DNA of 64,000 nt, from NCBI GenBank assembly GCA_024529925.1, contig JAFEUB010001068.1, positions 263,501-327,500 on the forward strand, written 5' to 3'. Below the pieces are notes generated by a model, which saw only the letters and a list, made by a program, of their open reading frames with translations, was not told the origin of the DNA and did no database searches. Made by a program: the position numbers and the translations under genes. The stretch is from Ophthalmolycus amberensis. Lineage: Eukaryota > Chordata > Actinopteri > Perciformes > Zoarcidae. Shown one piece after another: positions 1 to 13,000 of the stretch (the first letter of the stretch is position 1; each line of letters begins with the position of its first letter).

Positions 1-1097
1 ACTGCATGCTGTGCATCAGAATTAAATCACATGACATGTGTACTGTCCAAGGTAAGAAAGTAACGTGCATCAATATTTACTGATGCTTTTAAACTGATTT
101 ATTTCTATTGATGCATAACGTGCCAGCCTAAGTCCTGTACACAGTTTTCTTGTTTGTTTTTAAATCCCTAGACCTTCCCTCAGTGTCTCTCCTCCAGAAG
201 ACTCCCTCCTCCCCAGTCAGCTGCCACGCTACAGGTTTCTACCCTGACAGAGCCATGATGTACTGGAGGAAAGATGGAGAGGAGCATCACGAGGACGTGG
301 ACCACGGAGAGATCCTCCCCAACCACGATGGATCCTTCCAGATCAGTGTGGACCTGATCCTTTCATCAGTCGCACCTGAAGACTGGAGGAGGTACGACTG
401 TGTGTTCCATCTCTCTGGTGTGGAGGACGACATCGTCACCAAACTGGTCAAAGCACAGATCAGGACCAACTGGGGTAAGACTGAGATCAGATGTGATGGA
501 GGTTTAAAAACTAACGCTAGACCTGGATCATAACTTCAGAGGTTATGCCCAAAAGCATTTTGTTGTCAATTCAACAGACGAGTTGTTGTGACTTTTAAAT
601 CTTTAACCCTCCTCTTCATCCTGATAGAAGAATCAGGTTTGCAACCTCTTATCCTCTTCTTCTTCTTCTTATTGTCATAGTTTGGGCAATTATTTCTATG
701 ATGACGTTGTTCTCATCATCTGTGGTAGAGACAACGTGTGAATGTTTTGTGTTGCAGTTTCTCCGTCAGAGTTTCCTGCTGGTGGTGTTACTGGAGTTGT
801 TGTAGGACTGCTGCTGCTTCTGGCACTCTGCATCGCTGGACTCTTCATCTGGAGGAGGAACAATAATGGTGAGTGAAGCCATTTTTACTCCACTGTTGGA
901 TTCAACACAGTAGAAGACGTACTGCGTATACTGTATGAGCTCTCCCACATTTACAGTCAAAGCAGAAGTCAGTGAAATTCATGCTGAACATGCAAAAGTG
1001 TTTTGTTGGTTTCTTTTCATAAACTCTGTATTTTCTTTAACATTTAATATTGTAACGTCTCTTTATTTCAGGATTCATTCCTGCAAACACAAAGTGA
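1..1097 (+). CDS. MHC class I U-lineage heavy chain, locus 1 (3' part: alpha3, membrane and tail exons)
   Basis: Only the 3' half lies in the window; exons 1-3 are off the left edge. Exon 4 (172-474) encodes the Ig-fold alpha3 domain that contacts beta2-microglobulin: the CHATGFYPD cysteine, the second cysteine in YDCVFHL, and an acidic loop (DGEEHHEDVDHGE). Exon 5 (758-868) encodes the connecting peptide and a Leu/Val-rich membrane span ending in WRRNNN. Exon 6 (1072-1097) encodes FIPANTK then TGA, leaving a cytoplasmic tail of about a dozen residues. All junctions are phase 1 with GT-AG borders. It differs from the other copies by Val instead of Asp near the end of alpha3 (KLVKAQ). A poly(A) signal AATAAA lies at 1605-1610 and another at 1720-1725. 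What remains is open; whether the whole gene is intact cannot be seen. Confidence 0.88.
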
Positions 1098-2089
1098 AAT
1101 GTCCAGAGTTGTCGTGGCAACGTCTGCAGCATCAAACAGGTCTTCAGTCACACTGATGAACCAATGGTTGGCTCACCTTTTATCTCTTCTGACCTGTGAC
1201 AGACCGGATGATGGATGGTCCTCTTCTGTCGATGGTCCTTGAGGTCGACACGCAGACAGTGTTTTGGAGAGTTTGGGGATATTTGAAGACCACCCTTACT
1301 TTCGCAAGGCATACTTTACCGACTATCTATGCCTTACAAAGCATTTATTAAGTATTTTCTGATTTCCTTTCAATCCAGTTAACCCTGATGGTCCAGCATC
1401 TATTAATACAAATTAATACAAATTAAGATATGGCTATATGTTCAAGAGGGATTTGCAAATTGTGGGTTATATTAATTCAATCACTGAGTGCACCTTTCTA
1501 GTTGTATCAACAAAAAACAGTTCACTTTAGTCACTATATTTTTATCGAATACTATTTGGTTAAATTGTAAATACCTTTTTCCCCTTTTTTCTCTCTGTTT
1601 GTGCAATAAATGTACATTTTTTCTTTAGTTTGTCACCCGCATGCTTTCACTCCTGTTAAACACTCCATGTTTAATTTCAATGTGTAAACTTTGCTGTATG
1701 AATTAAGTTTGATTAATTCAATAAAGACACATCTCTGTTATGGTACAACTGTTATGTTGGTGTCTTTTCTATTGACTGCATCCAAAAGGTGCGCTTTAGA
1801 TCAGTGCTACATTTAAAACAGCATCAGCAGGTTATCCATTAATCTGAGTCTTTGCACGCTAACATTTTCAACAGACTTGGCAAGTTTAACCATTAAATCA
1901 TCATGCCCGGTGTTCTGACAGGAAATCCCGGTGGCCTGATTTCCTCTTAAAAAACAATAAATTCTGTAACCGTGACTCAACGCTGCTACTGATTAACCAA
2001 CAGTCCATGAATCATTCATGTCATATGCATTGAATGTGTTGTAACTCTATTATGTTGTTCGTTCTGTACACTTCCCTCCTCTGTTGCTC
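1098..2089 (+). other. Locus 1 3' UTR and type-A 3' flank
   Basis: No coding potential was found. It holds the class I 3' UTR (AATAAA at 1605-1610) and then a segment found after loci 1, 2, 8 and 9 only. That segment starts with GGAAATCCCGGTGGCCTG near 1921 and carries another AATAAA near 1958. Loci 3, 4, 5 and 7 have a different flank from this point on. Confidence 0.6.
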
Positions 2090-2355
2090 TCCCTGAGGTT
2101 TCTTACCTTTTTCTCGCCGTTAAAGGTTTTGTTTGGAGTTCTTCCTGTACCGGTGTGAGGGTCCTGGGACAGAGGATGTCGCGTGTGTACAGATTGTAAA
2201 GATGGCAACTTTGTTCATTTGTCAGACTCTGTATTATTTGATATTGACTAAAAAACCTGCACTTTCTTCTCCCGACTAGTCTTAGGAATTTTCCACAACA
2301 CCCTCTGAGGTCAATTTGTGATTTTGGGCAATACAAAATAAATTGAATTGAACAG
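2090..2355 (+). repeat. Teleost interspersed repeat (type-A flank)
   Basis: The segment runs from a CTGAGGTTTCTTACC start to an AATAAATTGAATTGAA end. I recognise this layout from memory as a very common teleost dispersed repeat tail. The same unit recurs at 9480-9748 and 56795-57062 and begins again at the window end. I cannot assign the exact family without a repeat library. Confidence 0.5.
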
Positions 2356-2357
2356 TA

Positions 2358-2544
2358 AAGACAGCCCACTGAAGGGAGGAAGACAGAGACGAGCTGGGAT
2401 TGTGCTTTCTGCCGGCTGAGGATGGGCAAAGCAGAAGACTCTGGGGTGGAGGAGAGACCCAAATGGGACAACAAGGTTCAGTACCTGCTGACATGTATTG
2501 GCTTTGCAGTGGGAATTGGAAACGTCTGGCGTTTTCCTTACCTG
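2358..2544 (+). pseudogene. Captured first-exon fragment of an SLC6 amino-acid transporter (copy 1)
   Basis: From ATG at 2422 a 41-codon stretch includes RPKWDNK, TCIGFAVGIGNVWRFPYL: the cytosolic lead-in and first membrane helix of SLC6 Na+-coupled transporters. The GNVWRFPYL signature carries sodium and substrate contacts. The residues before it resemble the SLC6A18/SLC6A19 (B0AT) group more than the GABA or monoamine transporters. At about 2545 the homology stops abruptly and the class I upstream sequence (ACTGTATGTCC) takes over. It is therefore a truncated fragment and not a gene. About 60 bp before the ATG may be its leader. Near-identical copies lie at 9812 and 57127. Confidence 0.75.
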
Positions 2545-2701
2545 TACTGTATGTCCAAATGTGGTGGTTTTGATTTCGACTATTTTTTTCGTTGTGTCTC
2601 AAAGGTCACGCTGCACCCTACACTGCGCATGCCAAGTATCACAGGTGAACGTTCATTCACCTGACTCGCTCTTCAGCTTGATGTTTACTTATCATATCAA
2701 C

Positions 2702-5700
2702 ATGAAAACGTTATTTATGTTGCTGCTCTTCTGTCATGTTGCATCTACAGGTAAGATCACACTGTGACTCTCACCGTTACGCTGTTTCCTGTTATTATTG
2801 TCGCTGTAAAACTCGTTGCAGTCACTTTGTAAAGTGCGACATCAGGAGCCATAGTTTCACTCTCACTCCGTCACACTGTGTTTATAATAATTACATTATT
2901 CAAACGTGTCCATTTGACGCTGACTTCACATGATCAGCCTGTGTATTGTTCTCATGTAGGTTACTCGTCAGTGCGTTACAGAACGACACATATGCTGCAT
3001 TCATGCTTTAGTGTAGGGAAGTAAAAGTTGTTCATAACCTCTGTGTGAAGTAATGTCCGTATCTTTAGGGAGGATAGAGGCTATCCCCAAATATTATTGT
3101 TTGAAAATCAAATTATATACGACAACTATTACAAGACATTGACTAGCTAATAATAATAATAATTCCCTAAAGTACACAATCGCAAATGAACACATATCTG
3201 CTGTAAGAAGGCCAAAGTACATGATTTAAAATAAGGCTCCAATAAAACAATATATTATTATTGTACACGGGCCATCTACATGACTCGTTGCTCAATGCAC
3301 AAAGTCACAACATAAAATTAGTAATGTTAGTGGGTCTATAACATATTCTTTAGGTAGATCATTGTGATTTAACATATTTTTAAATTCTCCTTATTTTTGT
3401 AATTGACGACCATTAATATCCATAATCTGTATACAAATGAAGTTCCAATAAACCTCTTTGTTCTGCAGTGAAACATTCCCTGAAATATTTCTTGACTGCA
3501 ACTTCTGGAGTCACAAACCTTCCAGAGTTTGTGGCTTTTGCGATGGTCAATGAAGTCCAGCTTGGTTACTTTGACAGCAACAGCAAGAACCCGGAGCCCA
3601 AACAGGACTGGATGAGAGATTTAGCAAAGGATAACCCACAACACATTGAGTGGTATGTTCAGAAGTCTTCCAGCAATCAGCAGTTCTTCATAGCCAACCT
3701 TGACGGCTTGAAGCAGCGCTTAAACCAAACTGGAGGTAGGCCTGTTTATGTTCATGTTTAACGTTTGGCTGGTGAGATGTAGCTTCCTGTATGAACACAT
3801 GCCAGTGCTTTTTGATGAAGAGAATATGGACTTTCACTGTTTTCCAGCAGATGTTGAGTGGCTTCCACAGAGCCAGTAATTGGTGGATCAGCGTGTCTCT
3901 GTGGTGAAGATGTGATGTTATGTGTTAATAATCGTTTGTGCTGCGATGTCACTTTCTCCCTCTCTACCTCTCTCAGGTGCCCACATTTTACAGAGGATGG
4001 AGGGCTGTGAGTGGGATGATGAGACTGGAGAGGTTACTGGTTTTAGTCAGTATGGTTATGATGGAGAAGACTTCCTTGTGTTGGACCTGCAGACGATGAC
4101 GTGGACTGCACCAAGACAGCAGGCGTTCACCACCAAACTTAGATGGGATGCTGACAAAGCCAGCTTACAAAACAATAAATATTACTTCAACCACATATGT
4201 CCTCACTGGCTGAAGAAGTATCTGGACTATGGGAGGAGTTCTCTGAAGAGAACAGGTAGATTCACGTGACCTGATGACACTAAGGATAAGGATAAGGATG
4301 TTTATTGTCATCGTACGAACATACAACGAAATTTAGTTGGCGACTCATCAGTACAGCAGCAACAGTTAAAAAGTGTATAAAAACATAAAAACAAGACATT
4401 AAATAAATATATACAAGATAAAACAAGATAAAGCACAGGCATCAATGGCTCCAAAGTGAAAAATGTGCTTGATTACAGTGTCGTGTTATTGACTATGTTT
4501 GTTTCAGCACTGTCCGGTGGGAGCTGTGTGGGGTGGTGGGTGGGGGGGCGATGGAGGAAACCGCTCTGGGGAAGAAGCTGTTCCTCAGCCTGTTAGTCCG
4601 GGTTTTGATGGTCCTGTATCTCCTTCCTGATGGCAGTGGAACAAACAGACAGTGACCCGGGTGAGTGGTGTCTGTGCAGATGTTGCTGGCCTTCTTCTGG
4701 AGACGGCCAGCATACACAGCGTCCAGGTCAGGCAGGGTAACTCCCACAATCCTCTGTGCTGTTTTAACCACCCGGGCCAGGTCCCTCCGGTTCTCTGCTG
4801 TGCAGCTGGCGTACCACACAGTAAAGCACTGACACAGGATGCTTTCGATCACACTTCTGTAGAAGTTAACCAGAAGTGCAGGGGGCAGGCCAGCTTGTTT
4901 GAGCTTCCTCAGAAAGAAGAGCCTCTGCTGGGCTTCTTCACCAGGTGTGATGTGTTCAGGGACCAAGTGAGGTCTTTAGTGATGTGGAGCCCCAGGAATT
5001 TGATGCTGTCCACCCTCTCCACCGCCTCCCCACTTATGTAGAGAGGAGAGGGTGTGGTCTTCCTGGATCTCCTGAAGTCCACTATGACTGACTTGGTCTT
5101 GCTGGTGTTCAGGACCAGGTTGTTGTCCGAGCACCACTCAGCCAGATGTTGGACCTCCTGTCTGTAGTGCGTCTCGTCGTTGTTGGAGATGAGTCCCACC
5201 ACAGTGGTGTCGTCAGCAAACTTCACCACTGTGTTGGAGGAATATGTGGTGGAGCAGTCCTGAGTGAAGAGGGTGAAGAGGGCCGGGCTGAGCACACATC
5301 CCTGCGGTGCACCAGTGTTCAGGATGGTGGTTGTTGATGTCAGGTTCCCTATCCTGACATTCTGTGGTCTGTTAGAGAGAAAGTCCAGAATCCATGAACA
5401 GAGTGATGTAGAAAGTCCAAGGTTTTTGAGTTTATTCACCAGTTTATGGGGGATGATGGTGTTGAAGGCAGAGCTGAAGTCAATGAAGAGCATCCTGACG
5501 TATGTGTTAGGGTGCTCCAGGTGAGACAGGGCCGTATGAAGAGTGATGGAGACCGCGTCCTCCGTAGACCTGTTTGCTCGGTACGCAAACTGGTGGCTAT
5601 CCAGGTCTGCTGGGAGGACGTCCTTGATGTGCGATAGTATCATCCTCTCGAAGCACTTCATGATGACAGGGGTCAGGGCAACTGGGCTAGTCGTTGAGGC

Positions 5701-8452
5701 AGGTGACTGCGATCTTTTTTGGGACAGGGACAATGGTGGTGGCTTTGAGGCAGGTGGGGACTGCAGCTTCTTGCAGGGAGAGGTTGAAGATGTTAGTGAA
5801 AACCTCTGCTAGCTGGTCGGCACAGGTCTTCAGTGTGCGGCCCGACACTTTGTCTGGTCCCTGCTGCCTTGGTGATGTGGATCCTCCTCAGAGCGGACCT
5901 CACCTGGTGGTGCTGGAGGAAGAGTGTCTGCTCCTCCTTGGGCTGGGTCTTCTCAGCTGTTGCTCCGCTGTGCTGTCTGTCAAAGCGGGCAAAGAAGCGG
6001 TTCAGGGTGTCGGGGAGTTCACTGTCCTGACTGATCTGTGTGGTGCTGCTCTTGTAGTCAGTCAGGGTTTTAATCCCTCTCCACATGCTCCGGGGGTCGT
6101 TGTTCTCGAAGTGTCCCTCAATGCGCTGTTTGTATCTGTGCTTGGCCTCTCTGATGCCCTTCTTCAGGTCCCTCCGGCCACTTTTATAGGCCGGTATGTC
6201 ACCAGACCTGAAGGTAGCGTCTCTTGCTCCAAGCAGTAACCGCACGTTTCTGTCCAGCCAAGGTTTTTGATTTGGGAACACTTTGATGGTTTTAGTGGTA
6301 GTTACTGTCTCAGTGCAAAAGTGTAGGTAGGCCAGGACAGCCGAGGTGTCCTCCTCCAGGTCAGCTCCCTGTGCAAACACTTCCCAGTCCGTGCTTTCAA
6401 AGCAGTCCTGCAGAAGTGAAGCAGCATCGTTGCTCCATACTTGAATGGTTTTGACAGCTGGTCTAGTTTAGCAAATTACTGGTTTATATGATGGAGTCAT
6501 TATCACTAAAGTGTCACTAAAGTGTTCACACGCCTCTTCTGTTTTAATGTACAGTAAATATGGACATAGTTTCTCTCACCTCACTTCATCTCTTTTATTC
6601 TTGGCATCCTCTCCACTTTTATTTCATAACTTTATTCACTTAAAGCTCATTAAAGTTCCTCATGGTGACTTTAAGTGAGATCATTCACATCTGCTACATG
6701 AACAGATTTAACTCCCATTACTTCATGTTGGGATATTAATATTAAGATAAATAATAATTAGAGCTGGGAGCAATATTTATTGATGATTACTGATACTCAG
6801 GAATATCAATGAATAGATTATTGATTTAATGATGAATGGTCCTTAAATTAAAATTCAGTACATGAAAAACATGGTTATTAAACAGTAGCATTTTCACTGA
6901 TTTAGAAATCTTTACATTTAATAAAAAACACATGTCAAGCTTATGAAATACAATGCATTGTAAGGATTAAAGGCTTTGGTTTAGATTCATTACAAACAGT
7001 TGTGTCTCGGTGAGAGACAAACACAAAGAGACACTTCCTGTCTAAACCTCTCAAATAATTTAATCTAAATATAAACCGTCAAAATAAAACAAATTTAAAT
7101 TAACTATTCAAGGCTTTTGGAGTTCAAACTATTATTCATTATTTCACAAATAAACACAGATTACAAAAACATTCTCAATGATTAATAGAGATTTGTGTAG
7201 CAGGACTTTATTTTTACTCTCTATTTACATCTCACAACCCCCAGATGTTGTCATTGTTTAATATTAAATATACTATTTATTGCAGTGCCTCACAAGTACT
7301 AATTCAGTAAGTGTAGTATTATCATGAATAAGGCTCCCCCTGGTGGTGTAAGTAGACTGCATGCTGTGCATTTGAATTAAATCACATGACATGTGTACTG
7401 TCCAGGGTAAGAAAGTAGCATGCATCAATATTTACTGATGCTTTTAAACTGATTTGTTTTTATTGATGCATAACATGCCAGCCTAAGTCCTATACACAGT
7501 TTTCTTGTTTGTTTTTAAATCCCTAGACCTTCCCTCAGTGTCTCTCCTCCAGAAGACTCCCTCCTCCCCAGTCAGCTGCCACGCTACAGGTTTCTACCCT
7601 GACAGAGCCATGATGTACTGGAGGAAAGATGGAGAGGAGCATCACGAGGACGTGGACCACGGAGAGATCCTCCCCAACCACGATGGATCCTTCCAGATCA
7701 GTGTGGACCTGATCCTTTCATCAGTCGCACCTGAAGACTGGAGGAGGTACGACTGTGTGTTCCATCTCTCTGGTGTGGAGGACGACATCGTCACCAAACT
7801 GGACAAAGCACAGATCAGGACCAACTGGGGTAAGACTGAGATCAGATGTGATGGAGGTTTAAAAACTAACGCTAGACCTGGATCATAACTTCAGAGGTTA
7901 TGCCCAAAAGCATTTTGTTGTCAATTCAACAGACGAGTTGTTGTGACTTTTAAATCTTTAACCCTCCTCTTAATCCTGATAGAAGAATCAGGTTTGTGAC
8001 CTCTTATCGTCTTCTTCTTCTTCTTCTTGTTATAGTTTGGGCAATTATTTCTATGATGACATTGTTCTCATCATCTGTGGTAGAGACAACGTGTGAATGT
8101 TTTGTGTTCCAGTTTCTCCGTCAGAGTTTCCTGCTGGTGTTCTTACTGGAGTTGTTGTAGGACTGCTGCTGCTTCTGGCACTCTGCATCACTGGACTCTT
8201 CATCTGGAGGAGGAACAATAATGGTGAGTGAAGCCATTTTTACTCCACTGTTGGATTCAACACAGTAGAAGACGTACTGCGTATACTGTATGAGCTCTCC
8301 CACATTTACAGTCAAAGCAGAAGTCAGTGAAATTCATGCTGAACATGCAAAAGTGTTTTGTTGGTTTCTTTTCATAAACTCTGTATTTTCTTTAACATTT
8401 AATATTGTAACGTCTCTTTATTTCAGGATTCATTCCTGCAAACACAGAGTGA
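2702..8452 (+). CDS. MHC class I U-lineage heavy chain, locus 2 (intact)
   Basis: Six phase-1 exons: 2702-2750, 3469-3735, 3977-4255, 7527-7829, 8113-8223, 8427-8452; 344 codons. Residues 1-16 form the signal peptide (MKTLFMLLLFCHVAST). Alpha1 is 17-105, alpha2 106-198 (Cys in EGCEWDD pairs with Cys in HICPHW), alpha3 199-299, connecting peptide plus membrane span 300-336, tail GFIPANTE. Counting from V17 as mature residue 1, Y7, R84 and an N86-Q-T sequon line up with the class I consensus. His replaces Tyr at 59, and Arg precedes the W147 equivalent. The Y159 and Y171 equivalents are kept. Alpha1 has Ser at mature 67 where all other readable loci have Cys. An antisense LINE fills much of intron 3. 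The predicted product is a beta2-microglobulin-associated surface molecule; classical peptide presentation is inferred, not shown. Confidence 0.9.
2853..2867 (+). promoter_or_regulatory. Degenerate ISRE-like site in intron 1, locus 2
   Basis: Reads AGTTTCACTCTCACT. Six other loci have AGTTTCACTTTCACT at the same place, which matches the interferon-stimulated response element consensus on the opposite strand (GAAAGTGAAACT). Here one T-to-C change breaks the second GAAA half-site. Confidence 0.45.
4284..6503 (-). mobile_element. L2/CR1-type LINE, 5'-truncated, in intron 3 of locus 2
   Basis: Antisense to the host gene. The 3' end is the left side, with a short ATCCTT-type tail (AAGGAT repeats on the + strand). 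Minus-strand reading pieces are 5793-6380 (pre-RT linker), 4909-5733 (reverse transcriptase with CVLSPALF and the FADDTTVVG catalytic motif) and 4493-4966 (C-terminal region). They lie in different frames, so the copy is dead. No endonuclease domain is present. The flanks share CACTAA (4278-4283 and 6504-6509), a likely target duplication. The same insertion occurs in loci 7 and 9. The clade assignment is from RT motifs by eye. Confidence 0.8.
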
Positions 8453-9811
8453 AATGTCCAGAGTTGTCGTGGCAAAGTCTGCAGCATCAAACAGGTCTTC
8501 AGTCACACTGATGAACCAATGGTTGGCTCACCTTTTATCTCTTCTGACCTGTGACAGACCGGATGATGGATGGTCCTCTTCTGTCGATGGTCCTTGAGGT
8601 CGACACGCAGACAGTATTTTGGAGAGTTTGGGGATATTTGAAGACATACTTTGTCTTTTTCTCTGTCAGCTGCCTTTTCCAACATGAGAGAGGATCTAAT
8701 CAATATGTTCCTTCTTTGTTTGTGATCTTCCTGTGTCGGAGCACTCCTATGAAGTTAATGGGAACTCTTCTATGAGGTCCTCCAAGTGCTCTGAGGTTGG
8801 GTGCTTTCCAGATGTCCTCTCCTTTTTCTGGTTCAGTTTTTTGACAATGTTTACATGAACGGTCGTCAGCTCACCCCTGATGGTCCAGCAATATATTAAT
8901 GCATAAGTCAGCTTTTTGATATATTTAACAGTTTTGCAATATCACAGTTTACATTTGTTGTTTTCATAACTTTTTCTACATGTTTAATGGATGTGTAATG
9001 CAAACTGCATTATATTTTGGGTGGCCAGTTATCGCTGCATGTTCAAGTCGGATTTGCAAATTGTGGGTTATATTAATTCAATCACTGAGTGCACCTTTCT
9101 AGTTGTATCAACAAAAATAGAGACATCTCTGTTACAATACAACTGTTGTGTTGGTGTCTTTTCTATTGACTGCATCCAAAAGGTGCGCTTTAGATCAGTG
9201 CGACATTTAAAACAGCATCAGCAGGTTATCCATTAATCTGAGTCTTTGCACGCTCACATTTTCAACAGACTTGGCAAGTTTAACCATTAAATCATCATGC
9301 CCGGTGTTTTGACAGGAAATCCCGGTGGCCTGATTTCCTCTTAAAAAACAATAAATTCTGTAACCGTGACTCAACGCTGCTACTGATTAACCAACAGTCC
9401 ATGAATCATTCATGTCATATGCATTGAATGTGTTGTAACTCTATTATGTTGTTCGTTCTGTACACTTCCCTCCTCTGTTGCTCTCCCTGAGGTTTCTTAC
9501 CTTTTTCTCGCCGTTAAAGGTTTTGTTTGGAGTTCTTCCTGTACCGGTGTGAGGGTCCTGGGACAGAGGATGTCGCGTGTGTACAGATTGTAAAGATGGC
9601 AACTTTGTTCATTTGTCAGACTCTGTATTATTTGATATTGACTAAAAAACCTGCACTTTCTTCTCCCGACTAGTCTTAGGAATTTTCCACAACACCCTCT
9701 GAGGTCAATTTGGGATTTTGGGCAATACAAAATAAATTGAATTGAACAGTAAAGACAGCCCACTGAAGGGAGACAGAGACGAGCTGGGATTGTGCTTTCT
9801 GCCGGCTGAGG
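8453..9811 (+). other. Locus 2 3' UTR and type-A flank with teleost repeat
   Basis: No gene found. After exon 6 the 3' UTR carries a variant seen only in loci 2 and 3 (a stretch around 8645-8870 including AACATGAGAGAGG). It lacks the GTGCAATAAATG segment used by the other loci; an alternative AATAAA is at 9350-9355. The dispersed repeat at 9480-9748 is the same unit as at 2090-2355. Confidence 0.55.
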
Positions 9812-9934
9812 ATGGGCAAAGCAGAAGACTCTGGGGTGGAGGAGAGACCCAAATGGGACAACAAGGTTCAGTACCTGCTGACATGTATTGGCTTTGCAGT
9901 GGGAATTGGAAACGTCTGGCGTTTTCCTTACCTG
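9812..9934 (+). pseudogene. Captured SLC6 transporter first-exon fragment (copy 2)
   Basis: Same 41-codon fragment as at 2422-2544 (ATG at 9812, ending in GNVWRFPYL), with the same breakpoint into the class I upstream region. It sits about 160 bp before the exon 1 ATG of locus 3. The identical breakpoint shows it was copied as part of the class I duplication unit and was not captured independently. Confidence 0.75.
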
Positions 9935-10091
9935 TACTGTATGTCCAAATGTGGTGGTTTTGATTTCGACTATTTTTTTCGTTGTGTCTCAAAGGTCACG
10001 CTGCACCCTACACTGCGCATGCCAAGTATCACAGGTGAACGTTCATTCACCTGACTCGCTCTTCAGCTTGATGTTTACTTATCATATCAAC

Positions 10092-13000
10092 ATGAAAACG
10101 TTATTGATGTTGCTGCTCTTCTGTCATGTTGCATCTACAGGTAAGATCACACTGTGACTCTCACCGTTACGCTGTTTCCTGTTATTATTGTTGTTGTAAA
10201 ACTCGTTGCAGTCACTTTGTAAAGAGCGACATCAGGAGCCATAGTTTCACTTTCACTCCGTCACACTGTGTTTACAATAATTACATTATTCAAACGTGTC
10301 CGTTTGACGCTGACTTCACATGATCAGCCTGTGTATTGTTCTCATGTAGGTTACTCGTCAGTGCGTTACAGAACGACACATATGCTGCATTCATGCTTTA
10401 GTGTAGGAAAGTAAAAGTTGTTCATAACCTCTGTGTGAAGTAATGTCCGTATCTTTAGGGAGGATAGAGGCTATCCCCATATATTATTGTTTGTAAATCA
10501 AATTATATACGACAACTATTGCAGGACGTTGACTAGCTAATAATAATAATAATAATTCCCTAAAGTACACAATCGCAAATGAACAAATATCTGCTGTAAG
10601 AAGGCCAAAGTTACATGATTTAAAATAAGGCTCCAATAAAACAATATATTATTATTGTACACGGGCCATCTACATGACTCGTTGCTCAATGCACAAAGTC
10701 ACAACATAAAATTAGTAACGTTAGTGGGTCTGTAACATATTCTTTAGGTAGTTCATTGTGATTTAATATGTTTTTAAATTCTCCTATTACTTTTAAAAAA
10801 ATTGACAACCATTAATATCCATAATCTGTATACAAATTTAGTTCCAATAAACCTTCTTTGTCCTGTAGTGAAATACTCCCTGAAATATGTCCTGACTGCA
10901 ACTTCTGGAGTCACAAACCTTCCAGAGTTTGTGGCTTTTCTGATGGTCAATGAAGTCCAGGTGGGTTACTATGACAGCAACAGCAAGACTGTGGATCCCA
11001 AACAGGACTGGATGAGAGATTTGCTAAACGATGACCCAAAACACAAGGAGTGGTATGTTCAGAAGTGTTCTAGCGAGCAGCAGGTCTTCAGATTCAACAT
11101 TTACGACTTCAAGCAGCGCTTAAACCAAACTGGTGGATCAGCGTGTCTCTGTGGTGAAGATGTGATGTTATGTGTTAATAATCGTCTGTGCTGCGATGTC
11201 ACTGTCTCCCTCTCTACCTCTCTCAGGTGCCCACATTTTACAGAGGATGGAGGGCTGTGAGTGGGATGATGAGACTGGAGAGGTTACTGGTTTTAATCAG
11301 TATGGTTATGATGGAGAAGACTTCATTGTGTTGGACCTGCAGACGATGACGTGGACTGCACCAAGACAGCAGGCGTTCAGCACCAAACTTAGATGGGATG
11401 CTGACGAAGTCAAATCAGAATTCAATAAATATTTCTACACCCACACATGTCCTCACTGGCTGAAGATATATGTGCACTATGGGAGGAGCTTTCTGCAGAG
11501 AACAGGTAGATTCACGTGACCTGATGCTCTTTAAAGGACACTAAAGTGTTCACATGCCTCTTCTGTTTTAATGTACAGTAAATATGGACATAGTTTCTCT
11601 CACCTCACTTCATCTCTTTTATTCTTGGCGTCCTCTCCACTTTTATTTCGTAACTTTATTCACTTAAAGCTACAAGGAACTTTAACTTTGTGTTGATTCT
11701 GGCGGTCCATGTGGACAAAAGCGGTCGTGTTTGTGAGCACCAGGGTCCCTTTAGAAAACCTCTCATTTACTGCAGCAGAGGTCTGACAGTGTGCTCCATG
11801 CACTCCTGGTTCTAGTTCTCCCGTGACTCCATTCCCTCCAGCAGGCCCAGTAATACGGCCTGGGCCTCCAGCAGCGTGGTGTTTGTGTTGGCTCCCAGCG
11901 GAGCAGCAAGATGAAGCGCTTCTACTGGCTGGAAGAGGAGCCGCCGCTGACGGGTGCAAAGTTCTCCACCTTCCACCGACGCTGGCTCAATGCCAAAGGC
12001 TGCAGGGAAGCCGGATCATGGTCTGTCCATGGAGTTTCTGAGGAACCTGCATGATTTCGTCTAATTTTGCGTTAAATCTGACCCGGTGGCTCAGATGACA
12101 AGCATTAAGATTCACTATGTAAAAATAGCCAATGTTCCCACTCAGAGGCATCAGTATTAAACTGAGACTGTTTCATAATCAGTTAAAGTTCCTCAAAGTG
12201 ACTCTAAGTGAGATCATTCACATCTGCATCTGCTACATGAACACATTTATCTCCCAGTACTTCATGTTGGGATATTAATATTCAGATCAATTATAATTGG
12301 GACTGGGATCAATATTTATTGATGATTACTGATACTCAGGAATATCAATGAATAGATTATTGATTTAATGATGAATGGTCCTTAAATAAAAAATCAGTAC
12401 ATGAAAAACATGGTTATTAAACAGGAGTATTTTCACTGATTTAGATATCTTTACATTTAATAAAAACACATGTTAAGCTTATAAAATGCAATGCATTGTA
12501 AGGATTAAAGGCTTTGGTTTAGATTCATTACAAACAGTTGTGTCTAGGTGAGAGAGACAAACACAAAGAGACACTTCCTGTCTCAACCTCTCAAATAACT
12601 TAATCGGAGTATAAACCTTCAAAATAAAACTAATTTACATTAAATGTTCAAGGCTTTTGGAGTTCAAACTATTATTCATTATTTCACAAATAAGCAGATT
12701 ACAAAAACATTCTCAATGATTAATAGAGATTTGTGTAGCAGGACTTTATTTTTACTCTCTATTTACATCTCACAACCCCCAGATGTTGTCATTGTTTAAT
12801 ATTAAATATACTATTTATTGCAGTGCTTCACTGGTACTAATTCAGTAAGTGTAGTATTATCATGAATAAGGCTCCCCCTGGTGGTGTAAGTAGACTGCAT
12901 GCTGTGCATCTGAATTAAATCACATGACATACTGTCCAGGGTAAGAAAGTTGTTGGAGCTATTTATTTGATATTGCAGTTTGTTATGTCATTTATAAGTA

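Noticed and set aside
2422..2664. A complete SLC6 transporter gene
   Set aside because: Homology ends after the first helix at an abrupt junction with class I upstream DNA. No further SLC6 exon occurs before exon 1 of locus 2.
4652..6239. Several + strand ORFs across the intron 3 LINE (for example 5694-6239)
   Set aside because: The minus strand encodes the reverse transcriptase over the same interval, so the + strand ORFs are shadows.
11660..11959. 99-codon minus-strand ORF in the GC-rich segment (also 51893-52192)
   Set aside because: Low-complexity Ala/Ser/Gly composition typical of a GC-rich shadow frame; no recognisable domain.
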